64,000 nucleotides of DNA, taken from positions 2,563,661 through 2,627,660 of the forward strand of contig OX359250.1 in NCBI GenBank assembly GCA_947179485.1, written 5' to 3'. Numbering within the stretch: position 1 is the stretch's first letter; each line of letters begins with the position of its first letter. The position numbers and the translations under genes were made by a program. This document shows positions 1-10,739 of the stretch, in pieces. The notes below the pieces were generated by a model. It was not told the origin of the DNA, made no database searches, and was given only the letters and a program-made list of their open reading frames with translations. Source of the DNA: Allacma fusca (Eukaryota > Arthropoda > Collembola > Symphypleona > Sminthuridae).

Positions 1-490
1 ACCCTAAATGCAATTATTTCTTGTAATCAGAAGAAAACACCGCTTTCGACGAATGCCAGACTTCTGCAGGGTACTATGCTTGTCTGTGTAAAGTTTCATT
101 GAAGTTGAATGGAAATTTCGTTAAGAATGCATGGAAATACAAATGGGTTTATAAATAAAATAATTTTCAAGGTCACAATGAACAATCGATTTGTATCTGA
201 AATCTATCCAGGAGTTAAATGGGCCTACTACGCTTTTGCTGTGAAAAGTTTTAGTTGAGACCGGTTAAGAATTACTATAGGAATACATGACAACACACAT
301 ATGGCCCTAAATAAAATAATTTTTTGAGGTCAGACAGAACCCATCGTTTTCAGCGATCGTGGCGATAATATCCTTCGCTGTGTTTGGTTGAAATCCGTTA
401 GGTAGTTTCCGCGCAATTGTGTTGGTAGACGTACGGACGCCGGGGCGTGTGAAAACGAGTTACATTAGGGCGCTGCGCTGCCCTAACAAC
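1..490. repeat. Degenerate dispersed repeat, left edge cut by window
   Basis: No gene is visible. The stretch repeats phrases such as 'tttcattgaa' and 'gttaagaat', contains a 'gacgtacggacg' block and ends in a GGGCGCTGCGCTGCCC palindrome. The same style of sequence, with a 'gacgtacggac' tail, recurs at 23340-24320, so I read both as members of one dispersed repeat family. The family is not identified. Confidence 0.35.
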
Positions 491-1149
491 TACTCTAGAA
501 TCGAACACATAGTTTTCTTGTCTTGTTAGCGAATGATTTATTATTCACGGCTCGCGAAAATCGATTTGTATTGTTTTACGCTCTGGTATTAAAGTTTGCG
601 CTCCACGCATATTTATGATGTATAACTATATGCCCCCAATTTTGAATTAGTAGTCTGTCTGTGTGAACCGACCGAATTTTCAAAACAGTACTGTGCATTC
701 GAGTTCCTCGAATGAAAGCATTCCCTGGGAGAGTCCCAGCGGACACACGTTAAAGCTCACTTGACTATCTTGAACCCAATTTAGAAGAGTATCATGTACA
801 AATACCTGTATTGTAGATAGGCATTCTGAAACGTCCAATAAAGCGCGAGGGGGGCAAAATTATTTAAAATAATGATTGTAATAATAATCATTATCATAGG
901 CCAAAAGGGTTGAATTTACATATAAGCTATGTCGGAAAAGGGACATTTCTCCTTTCCCGAAAATTTTGACCCCAATGCTCGCTTCTATTTTGGCTTTCGA
1001 ATGCACCATGCACAAATTCTTCTCAAATTTTGTGGTTCTTCTATATGTCAGGCGAACTGACCAGTTATATTTATGTTTAGGCCAAATCTTTGATTAATCT
1101 CAAATAAATAATCAATAAATATAAATCAAATAAATCAACGCCGACTTAT
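491..1149. other. Intergenic, nothing recognised
   Basis: AT-rich sequence without an open frame of note, RNA gene or repeat that I can recognise. Confidence 0.5.
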
Positions 1150-2520
1150 CTCAAAGATACTAATGATTTTGCTCAAGAAACTGGTTCAATTTAAATTTCA
1201 AGGAGATGGACGATATGTTGTAATTATGGATGTAGTCGCACTATATACAAATGTACCACATCAAGATATACTGACTTCCATTAAATACTTTTTGGATCAA
1301 ACTCCTAACACTGATATTCCAACTTCAGTAATAATACGTCTCACATAACTTGTTCTTGACCTCACTGAATTTGAATTCAACTCGATATATTTCAAACAAA
1401 CCAAGGGTGTTCCAATGGGCACTAAGATGGGCCCAGTTGTTGCTTGCTTATTCGTGGCATATTTGGAGGAACAATTCAATCAGGCGTATCATTGAGCTAA
1501 ATCGGACTTGGATTTACGGTATATTGATGATTTGCTCAAATTATTTTCATGCTCCAAAGACGAACTTCATTTGTATATTCAAGAATTTACAACTATGATT
1601 GTATAAAATTTGAATTTAAAATATATGAAACATCAGCCCCATTCCTTGATGTATTGATCATTCCGGATCAATTAAGTAAAACTATTCAAACAACCATCTA
1701 TACGAAGCCCACAGATTCACACACGTATGTGACACCTACTATTCATATTATCCAATATCTACTTTGAACGCATTTCCATATTCACAGTTTCTACGTTTAA
1801 GAAGAATATGTAGCCGAAATGATGAGTTTGAAAACCAAGCTAAAATAATCTCAACACACTTTCTTAACAGGCATTATCCAGAAACCCATATTAAAGAAGC
1901 TATAAACGAATGCAGATCAATTTCGAGAGAAGACTTAATCAATAAAGCCAACCCACGCCAAAATGTAACAACATAACGAATTCCTTTAGTACTCAACTAT
2001 TCTCCACTTGCACGTGTGTTAGCATATGATGCTATTATGCTATATAAGTCAATGATCCCTAATTCTACTGGTTCTCAAATTATTCCACTGCCACCTTTGA
2101 TCCACCAATCTTTTCGCCAAGCCCCGAAATTAAAACAATTACTTCTCCGCACATCAATTACCAAAACATCTATACCAAAAACACCAGTCACGTTTCCATG
2201 CAAAAGAGGTAAACGATGCGTCACCTGCAAACACACTTTGAAACTATCTACGGTGACAAACGTGAAGAGGACAATACATCTCAAACAAGAATTTACATGT
2301 GAATCAAAGTCGTTGATATATACTATTAAATGCAACAAATGCCCTGATGTAATATATGTAGGGCAAACGGAGACATCTTGAGGATAGAGTTGCGGAACAC
2401 AGGAGGAATGTGTTGAATAAACAACTCAGTTTGGATGATATGCTAGTTACTGGATTGAAGTACGCATCAAGAGATGATAAAGTCAGAATTGAAACCGAAT
2501 GATCCATTTCTTCAAATCTA
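1150..2520 (+). pseudogene. Decayed Penelope-like retroelement (reverse transcriptase plus GIY-YIG)
   Basis: Read across several frames, the pieces spell a Penelope-like element protein in the right order. The 'MDVVALYTNVPH' reverse transcriptase motif is near 1226-1262, the 'GVPMGTKMGP' motif near 1403-1432, and the 'RYIDD' catalytic box near 1518-1532. A cysteine-containing linker (CKRGKRCVTC) lies near 2200, and 'IYVGQT', the start of a GIY-YIG endonuclease domain, near 2350. Stops and frameshifts at about 1346, 1494, 1600, 1765, 1975 and 2380 break the frame, so it is dead. The linker style resembles Neptune-type elements, but that subtype is an inference. The 5' end and terminal repeats were not found. 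Confidence 0.8.
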
Positions 2521-2639
2521 ATGCATTGCCTGGACTAAACATCAAATTTACATATTAAGGAAACATCGAAACCTCAGGACGAAAGTTCAACGGGTGTGGC
2601 AATCCCGGGGTTATCTCAACAAAGTCTATATTACATGGA

Positions 2640-4500
2640 GCTAAAATGTATGTTCATTTGATTTTTATTTTGAATTTTCGCGCCAAATCTACAAGCCAAT
2701 AAAAAAGCTGCGTCTAATTTAAAAATTAGTACAAAAAATAAAAGAGCATATTGCTAAAAAACCACAAAAAATATAAAAACAGCTGCGTAAATAAATACAA
2801 AAATTAAGAGCACAATATATTGTAAAAAAGCAAAAAAATAAAAATGCATCTTCGTAAATAAGTACAAAAATTTGAAGCATATTCGAAAAAATAACAGTCA
2901 CAGTCACATTGTACTGATGCTCCTTTATTACTGACAAATAAAAATAAACAACGAATGAAAGCCAATCGGACCAGGGATCGGATTTTTTTAAATCTCCTTG
3001 GAAGATCATTTCTGAATTACCGTGCTGAATCAAATGTCCCTGCAGGGAGGCCCTCACCGATTTCAAAAATTCCTGCTGAAAATTGCAACAATTGTCGGTA
3101 TCCGTAGTTGTTGATTTGTTGTAAAAAGTTGGTAAGTAATTCTTTTCATATCAGAAAGCCCCGTTTAGAGGAACTTAAAGAGAGGAGCAGAAATGAAACA
3201 TTTACAACAAATATTGTTGTAAGTTTTTGAACGATAATTAACTAATTTGTAAAAATGTATGCGGGGCAAGCTCCCAACCGCACCGGAATCAAACATGGGG
3301 CATGCGCAGGGCCTTAGTAAGAAGTTCACCAATGCTTTCAACAACAATTTTTTCACGTGTATATCGAATTTCAACATATTAAATGGCTTAATTTGTACTA
3401 TTATCATGCAGGTTTTAATGCGCTACCGCAAACCAAGACTGCAAGCAAATTTCCCTGCGGAGCAGAGCTGTTACTTACTATTCAAAATAAATTTTAATAA
3501 TATAATTTTAATAATAAAATAAAACAAAAATTACTTACCAGCATAAAATGTTGGTAAGTAATTTTTTATATCAGAAAGCCCCGTTTAGAGGAACTTTGCA
3601 GAGCTACATCTGGAAGGAAAGTTAGAGTAAAAATTGTCGCACTGAACATCAAGGTAAAATATTTGATGAAAGAAATGAATTGACAACAAATATGGTTTTA
3701 AGTAAGTTTAATCACTTAAAATTATTATAAAACATATATATTATATACATTATATATTTTTATTTGTTTACAAATATGGTTTTAAGGAAGTTTTTAGCTA
3801 ACAAGTTTAATCATTTACAATCAAAAACCCCAGTTTCACGTGTTTATGTAATTTTAACATTTTAAATGGCTTAAATCGTGCAGGTTTTAATGTGTTACAG
3901 CAAACCAAGATTTCAAACAAATTTCCCTGCGGAGCAGGGCTGTTTACTTATCTGTGTAAATAAGTATAAAAGGTAAAAGGGCATATTGTAAAAAAGCACG
4001 AAAAATAAAAAAGCATCGTCTCTACTAATTTCAAAGGGTGGACAGTCTTCGTCTTGGTTTAATACGGACTTGAGACTCAAATTTACGCGCACTAAATAAA
4101 TTATTACTTATTAAAAATTTCTTTTTTAAAACAAATTATTAAAGCATTATACAGCAGCAATAGCAGCGGGGGCAGCCATTCACCACCAAGACGGCGCACT
4201 CTTTCAAATTAGAAGAGATATTTTTTTAATGAAAAACTAACTTATTAAAGCAGGGCACAGTAGCAAGGGCGGCGGCATTGTCACAGTCAGCCGTCCTGGG
4301 GTCTCGCGACGTGAGACCTTTTGACTTTCTTAATAATTACTATAATTTAACGTAAGCTTTGTTGTGACGATTAAAAATTCTCAAGGAAAAATTTGGATAC
4401 AGTTGATTTTTATCTATCGAAGCCAACGTTTTTACATGATCAACTGTATGTTGGATTTTCCTTAATTCTGAATTCTATCCGAACCTCCATAACAAATATT
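2640..4500. repeat. AT-rich repeat mosaic with duplicated blocks
   Basis: No gene. A block beginning 'gttggtaagtaatt' followed by 'tatcagaaagccccg' occurs at about 3128-3178 and again at 3549-3598. A second block ending in the hairpin CCCTGCGGAGCAGGG (or a one-base variant) occurs at about 3413-3480, 3888-3955 and, further on, 6262-6347. These look like ends of one mobile family (see the Helitron-like end at 6262). Two inverted 'hits' of a 'cactctttcaaattag' block at about 4195 and 6575 suggest foldback material. Confidence 0.45.
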
Positions 4501-4567
4501 TTTGTTTTCCTGTTTTCTTTTCAATATCATGCGATTATTTGTGCTGTAGACTGTTGTCACTAATAAC

Positions 4568-5575
4568 TAGGCTTGGGATTTTGCGAAAAATGCGAAATTT
4601 TAAAAACGATTAGTTAGGATACTCCCATGGGGATGAAACATAACCCCAGATGTTGGTAGAATCCAAAAAAGAAAGAAAAAGATGCGAAAAATGCAAAATT
4701 TGCGAAATGGGAAAGTTACCTGCGAAATATCAAATCGTATTACAAAATCCTGAATCTTGTAAAATATTTTACATGCAATAATAATATTTTGAAATTTTTA
4801 TCATTCAATTCCCTAGTATGTGTATTCAACGTACTGTTGATACTCATGCTGTAGAAACTTCGCAAAGTGTCCCGTCATTTCTTTCGTTTTCGCATTTATT
4901 TACCTATTTAAAACCTATGATTTATCGCATTGCCCTTACTCAATGATTTTCGTGGAGCCAACTTTTAAAGCAGCAATGCTTTAAATAACGTTTCAAACTT
5001 ACGTGCTACATGTCTTTTAGCTTGCAGTAACATATTTAACAGCAAATTGAAATCAGAGAAATGAACCAAACAGATTAAAAACTCGAATTACACAGCTCTG
5101 ATAAGGTTACAGCAGTTCCTGGAAAGTGGTATTGAAGTCCGCAGTGAAAAGCTTTGGTGAACAAAATCCAATGAGTTTGTTTCTCACGACAAGAAGGATA
5201 CGGTATATGTACAACACATATATGGGAAGACGCTCAATTTCTGGATCCTCGGTTTTACCCGGAAAATATTTGACGGGGCATTCCCTCGTCGCTTTTAAAA
5301 TTTTCGAGTAGGTCAATTCCATTAGAAGATTTGGTTGTATACCGTACGATGGGAGAAATGGAGAATGTGTGGTATTTAACGGCTCGACAGTTCAACCGGA
5401 CAATTTAGACAACAAAGATTAACGATTCAAAGTAACGGATTTTCCAATAATATACAAGCTACCTCTGTTAGACTGCCACTCAATAAAAACTAGACTGCGA
5501 AATTATCTAGAAATTATTGCGAAATTTGCGAAAAATAATTTATACGCAAAATTTAGCGAAATATTCCCAAGCCTA
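4568..5575. mobile_element. Non-autonomous hAT-type element, 'GCGAAA' word arrays
   Basis: Both ends read TAGGCTTGGGA as inverted repeats. The 8 bases outside them are identical (CTAATAAC at 4560-4567 and 5576-5583), the target duplication length of hAT transposons. About 170 bases inside the left end and 80 inside the right end are degenerate copies of 'GCGAAATTTGCGAAAAAT'. The core (about 4740-5490) has no convincing transposase. It is presumably moved by a transposase encoded elsewhere. Confidence 0.8.
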
Positions 5576-5807
5576 CTAATAACGCTTAATAAATACATAC
5601 ATACATGTTGGATTTTCAAAAAATTAAAATTAAGATCATTGTAAATCACACTGAAGCAAGGTGAAGGAACCCACACAAGTAATTGTGTATTTAAAGAAGT
5701 TGTGTGATTATAGATTATAATTATACGAAATCGTATTTCAGAAGCAAACACCATTATTTTAAAAATATTCGATAAAAAAATCATATCGACAATAGAATTT
5801 TAATACT

Positions 5808-5890
5808 AGCGGATCAAGCCGTTATACTGTGTTGGTGTTGTATTGGCAAATGGGGGTTATCTACCGACGCAGCCGGTGGCTTGATCCGCT
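5808..5890. repeat. Foldback: perfect 13-bp inverted repeat
   Basis: AGCGGATCAAGCC at 5808-5820 is repeated inverted at 5878-5890, with a 57-base loop between. It could be a tiny MITE or a foldback; no target duplication was evident. Confidence 0.55.
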
Positions 5891-6261
5891 CAAAGAGAAC
5901 CTATATTCGCTAAGGTTTTAACAGGCTACCATGTTTCTTCCCCAAATTACACTAAATTCAAATGAGGGTACCCGTTTGTTTTATAGGAAAGTAGGAATTT
6001 GGTTATCAAAACCGTTTTTACTCATGGTAAACTCTATGTAGGATTTTTTAGAGCCACTTCTCAAGACATTGTAAAAGTATCTGTCGACAAAACTGATGAT
6101 CATGGGAACTACAGGGTGAATGGAATGGTACTTATACAGTTAATTGTGTGGAGCCCGAAATATATAAACTTTGCAGAAGAGCTACATACAGAAAAGTTAA
6201 AGTAAAAATTGACGACAATGAGCATCAAGGCAAAATACTAACTAAAAAAATCTAAACTATT

Positions 6262-6345
6262 AGCATGCAGGTTTTAATGTTACAAGTTACAACAAACCAA
6301 GACGTCAAGCGAATTTCCCTGCGGAGCAGGGCTTTTTACTAGTTT
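6262..6345 (+). mobile_element. Helitron-like 3' terminus (hairpin then CTAG, T)
   Basis: The hairpin CCCTGC-GGA-GCAGGG is followed after a few bases by CTAG and then T, the signature of a Helitron 3' end. Two relatives at 3413-3480 and 3888-3955 share the preceding 'caaaccaag' block and the hairpin, but end in CTTA, which fits less well. The extent to the 5' side is unknown. Confidence 0.4.
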
Positions 6346-6458
6346 TTAAAAATGGCTGAACTATTTCATATTTTTTAAAAAGCAGTAATGATTATTTTAG
6401 ATAATCGAAAAATCAATCATTTCAATTTTTTTATTTTTATTGATTGTTATATGCAATA

Positions 6459-6560
6459 CTAGCATTCAAGCCATCCACCAAGGTGGATGGGAAAACTGGG
6501 GTTGCAATGATTTATAATTTATACAAAATTTTAAACTTGACATTATAATATAATTATTAG
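6459..6560 (-). mobile_element. Helitron-like 3' end, CCATCCrCC hairpin family (fragment)
   Basis: Read on the minus strand, the hairpin CCATCCACC-TT-GGTGGATGG is followed by a short spacer, CTAG and T. It is the same family as the larger copies starting at 25391, 36959 and 38507, but only the terminal part is recognisable here. Confidence 0.5.
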
Positions 6561-7304
6561 GCTAATTTCTAATTTGAAAGAGTGGACCGTCTTGGTTGTG
6601 GACGGCTGCCCGTGCAATGCCGCCGCACTTGCTAGTGTATAATGTTTTTATTTTTTTTAGAATATTTTTTATAATTTATTTAGCCAGCTATTACTGGCTC
6701 AGCAAATAAAAATAAAGCTCGCTTAAATTTGAATCTCAAATCCATAAAAAAAATGTAAAAAAGTTTCTTTTACTAATTTCAAATTATTAAGACTTTTTAG
6801 CATCCTTTTTTCATTTTTGAGCAAAATTATTCAAAGAGGAAAAAGAAAAAGCACAAAACAGTATAATGCTTTAATATTTTTTTTTAATTTAAAAAAAAAA
6901 TAATTTAAATAATTTATTTAGCCAGTTATTGCTGGCTCAGCCAATAAAAAACAGCGCGCGGAAATTTGAATCTCAAATTTGTATTACACCAAGACGAAGA
7001 CGATGACGAAGACGGCCCACTCTTTCAACTTAGTAGAAAGCAGTCATGGGCACCTTGCCTTGGGAAAGGCCTTGGAATAAGGCAAAAAGGAAGGAAGGCA
7101 TTCAAAAACGGCTACAATGAAGGCAAGGAGAAAGGAAGGCTTAAAAATTTATAAATGAACAAAGGAATTCAGTAGAAAGGCTAGAAAATTTTGGTATTAA
7201 AGGCAAGGTTATAGGAAGGCTCAATTTATGCTAAGGATTAAGGTAAGGATAAAAAAAATTGCATTGCAAGTGCATCTGACGGCGAGAAAGACAACCATAA
7301 ATAG

Positions 7305-10300
7305 CAGTGAACACGTTTGACATACATATGTACATACGATTGAGACGACCACGTTAGCAAAGCATTAAAACGATACTTTGCGATACGTTATATTGCATAT
7401 TTCCATTAAATTCAACGGTTCTCTTACTCAGTGGAAGGGATGTGAATTCGGAACTTCTTTGTCAGCGTTTGTGAAACATTTTTGTACCAATTTCTGAAAT
7501 GCCTAAGTTAAAGATTAAAGAACTCAAAGTGAGAGAAGATCTAGTGAAATACTTCCAGTTTGTTGAAACGTCAAAAGATAAATCTGGAGGAATGTTAAAA
7601 TGTCTCCAATGCGAAGAATCGGCACCATTGAAGTATAGTGCCCGGCAAGGGTGGACAAACTCTATAAATCACTTGGTAAGCTCTCCCGCTGGTAATAAAT
7701 AGAAACTCAAAATGAATCTTTTTTACACAAGAGTATTTAACATTTACACTAAAAAAATGAATATTAAATTGTAAAATATTCTAGAAAGCCGTTCACGGAA
7801 TAGATGGCTCGATGTTCAAGGGTAAGGATGATCATTCATCTACAAAATCTCTTGCACAATTTCTTTTACGAGGGAGAAAATGGGGAAACTTCTCTAATTC
7901 GGACTGCTACTCAAACTCGGATCCAAAACAGATTCAATTTGTTTCGGATATTGTGGACTTGGTTTCCATAGCAGGACTGCCACTAAATATTGTCGAACAC
8001 CCTTGCTTCATTAGTTTTGCAAGAAATTTGGACCGAATGGTAGCAATGCCCTCACGCAGATCACTTGGAAGGACCCTAACGACCGAAGCAAGAAAGGTTC
8101 GGGAAGTTAAGATTAAATGAAGAGGAACTCATTGCAATGTAAATATAATAGGTGCATATATATTTTTTAATTTGTGTCTGTACAGATAAAACGAAACTAC
8201 AGAAAGGAAATATCAAAGATTTCTCCAGCTTGCTTGCACACATCGTTAGATCTGTGGACAAGTCGAAGCCATCACTCCGTCCTCGGAGTAAGGGCGCATT
8301 ATATCGACGACAACTGGAATCTCAAGAATCATTCAATCGGTTTTGTGGATTTCAGAGGACACAAAACTGCGGAAAATGTGAGAAAAGAATTTAAGTCGTT
8401 AGTTCATAATGAGTACGGAATACGTCCATCCCAGGTATGTAATTCAGATTCCTTAAATAACGGATTTCACGTATTTTACGTACCACGTAGATTTGTCCAA
8501 TTTTGATAAATCATATCATGACATGAATTTAATTTTACAATAAGCTTGGAGTGATTATGACGGACAATGCTGCAGAAAATGTCAAGGCCTTTGACATGAA
8601 AGAATTCACACTGGAAGTGGCTGAAGAGGTGGATGTATCGTGTGCTGATGAAGAAAGTGGTGATGAAAGTGAGGAAATAGAAAACAATGAAGTTTTCTCA
8701 ACAGATATAAATCCTTCGGATTGGGAATACATGGAAAATGAAATATCCCAGCTTGAGGACGGAGACGATAATCTTGCGGATTTCGTTAAAGACTTGGTGG
8801 ATTGGTCTGAGACTAAAATGCGCAGACACGGTTGCACTGCTCATGCACTGCAACTCGTCGTTAGAGAGTGCCTAAGGAAGAATCCTCGTGCAAGTGAAAT
8901 TATGCGCTATGTCCAGCAGTTAATTGCATTTTTCAACTCGACGTATTGGAATCAGCGACTTAAGTCTCTTGCAAACAAGGGTCTTATTAAAATTGGGGAC
9001 ACAAGATGGAATGGCTTTCTTGTAGCACTGCAACGAATACTAGAGGTGATGATGATTTTGATACCTTGTAAAATATTTGTTTGGTGCACGTTACAAATGT
9101 ATGTCTAGTAAAGTCAGTACTAACTATAGGTATAAATATTACAGGAAGGGTTTATCACCAAAGTGAATGCAGTTCTGGAGGAAGCTAAACAAGGGAAAGC
9201 GCGTTCAAGGGTTCCCGATCTCATTACCCCAGATTTAGAGCAGGACATGGTTGAATTGGCGTCACTCTTGACCCCATTTCTACAACTTACAAATACTTTA
9301 CAGTCCGACGAAGTTACATCGTCACAAGTCATTCCTGGTCTTATTGGTATAGACAAACGTGTGTCCATAAGAATTTGAATGGTTTAGCCTATGTGTACAA
9401 ATAACATTTCATAAGCTTAGTCTAAGTTTTTAAAATTTGCATCATAAAATAAATACTAAAAATACTTTATTTGCAGAGGTCGCATCAACGGCTTGCGTCA
9501 AGGACTACATGAATGCTCTTCGAGCTAGTTTGTGTTTATCCCTTGTAGAGCGTTTCGGAGCAAGTTTGCAATTCAACCAAAAATCAAAAGGTGCTAAGAA
9601 GCAATTACTAAAAGTTTTTGCTAACAAAGCCTACGTGCTTGCATCCATATTGGATCCACGGGTCAAGATGAAGCCTTTTTTAAGTAACATTAAGTCGATT
9701 TTGTTTGTTTTGCTAATGAATGTGCATATGTAACCTTATAGTATTTTATGTATTTATTATGTTTTACGACAGCTACATTCACAGAACCTTACAAGCTAGA
9801 AGCGTATGTTCCAAGTGAACATGAAGCTAGGGATATTTTGACGGAGGAATTTGATTTGATGAAACCACCTAGTGACTGCGATGAGCAAGGCGAATCTCTT
9901 CCTAAAGAGCCAGTAAGCATATCCTCAAAGCGTAAGAGAGTAGATGATGTGGTATTTTTTTGGGACAAGAACGAGGCGCCGAATTTCAATCAAAATGAGG
10001 AATTTGAGCTGAGCGAAGTTGAAAGGTACTTATCAGAAGAACCGATTCCTCGCGACTTATCCCCACTTTTGTATTGGAAATCTGCTGCCAAGAAGTACCC
10101 TACACTCTCAAAGCTAGCTCGCGTTTACTTGGCGTTCCCAGCTTCATCCGGCGCAGTAGAAAGGCTTTTCTCAATCGCAGGAGCTATTGCAAGAGCACGA
10201 AGGGCCAGAATAGCTATTGCCACAATTGCGAACTTGCTGTTCTTTCGCGAGGCCAGGATTGCGAAATTGAAATAAATTATTGATGAAGTTACCTGTATTC

Positions 10301-10396
10301 ATTTTTACGATTTCTAAAATGTATGCTCATTTTTTAAAATAAATTTTAACTGCCTTGGTACGGGAACACTGACGTCTATGTCAAACACGTTCACTG
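7305..10396 (+). repeat. Inner inverted repeats CAGTGAACryGTTTGACATA
   Basis: CAGTGAACACGTTTGACATA at 7305-7324 matches, with two mismatches, the inverted end at 10377-10396. CAGTG is a typical hAT terminus, so this may be the true autonomous element (about 3.1 kb) nested in the outer one. The flanking 8-mers (ATAAATAG and CATAATTA) do not match cleanly, which argues for an old nested insertion or for subterminal motifs. Confidence 0.6.
7499..10275 (+). CDS. hAT-family transposase, seven exons
   Basis: Transposase, probably nuclear, that cuts and pastes this element. Exons I can join in frame: 7499-7675, 7785-8105 (or 8096), 8186-8434, 8545-9045, 9145-9346, 9477-9683 and 9773-10275. All have GT-AG borders and matching phases, giving about 719 aa with no internal stop. 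Exon 1 has a BED-like Cys pair (CLQC). 'DLWTSR' (exon 3) and 'VIMTDNAAEN' (exon 4) carry the expected catalytic aspartates. 'HGCTAHALQL' is the conserved C-x-x-H insertion-domain motif. The last exon has the hATC dimerisation region, with 'SSGAVERLF' supplying the catalytic Glu. An acidic insert follows the second Asp (about 40 residues rich in D/E). The open frame suggests recent activity. The exon 2 donor is uncertain (two in-frame choices). Confidence 0.85.
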
Positions 10397-10685
10397 CATA
10401 ATTATATCGTATTGCAGACCGAGCCACATGTTACAGTCAGCTAATTTTCGAACAAAAAGGGCATTTAAGGTCAGACAAGGCATTTTGAAAAAGTATAACA
10501 AGGCAAGGAAGGCTCAAATATTAACCTACTTTTTGGATAAGGGGAAATTGCAAAATATAATGCAAGGAAGGCGAAAAGAAAAGGCAGGTGTTATTGTATT
10601 TAATTTTCAAGGCAATGTTAAAGGCAAGGAAAAACAATTGCCCATGACTGGTAGAAAGGATATTGAATGTTACCACTAGTATCTC

Positions 10686-10735
10686 ATTTGCCTGACGAAG
10701 CGTAAAAGCTCGAAACGTTGCTGCGAATAAAATAT
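10686..10735 (+). ncRNA. Hammerhead-ribozyme-like motif
   Basis: The sequence CTGACGA, a 3-bp stem (AGC...GCT) and CGAAAC match the conserved CUGANGA / stem II / GAAA core of hammerhead ribozymes. Such ribozymes are known in the terminal repeats of Penelope-like elements. I could not place stem III and the cleavage site with certainty, so this may be a decayed copy. Confidence 0.35.
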
Positions 10736-10739
10736 AAGC

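Larger units (their letters stand above)
7041..10650 (+). mobile_element. hAT transposon with transposase gene
   Basis: The ends are inverted 12-mers (CAGTCATGGGCA) flanked by a perfect 8-bp target duplication, GTAGAAAG, at 7033-7040 and 10651-10658. Subterminal zones of about 220-260 bases on both sides are full of 'AAGGCAAGG / GGAAGGC' words. The middle holds an open, spliced hAT transposase gene. A second pair of inverted repeats lies inside (7305-7325 and 10376-10396). Either the transposase-bearing element is nested inside an older hAT relative, or the inner pair are subterminal binding sites. Confidence 0.85.
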
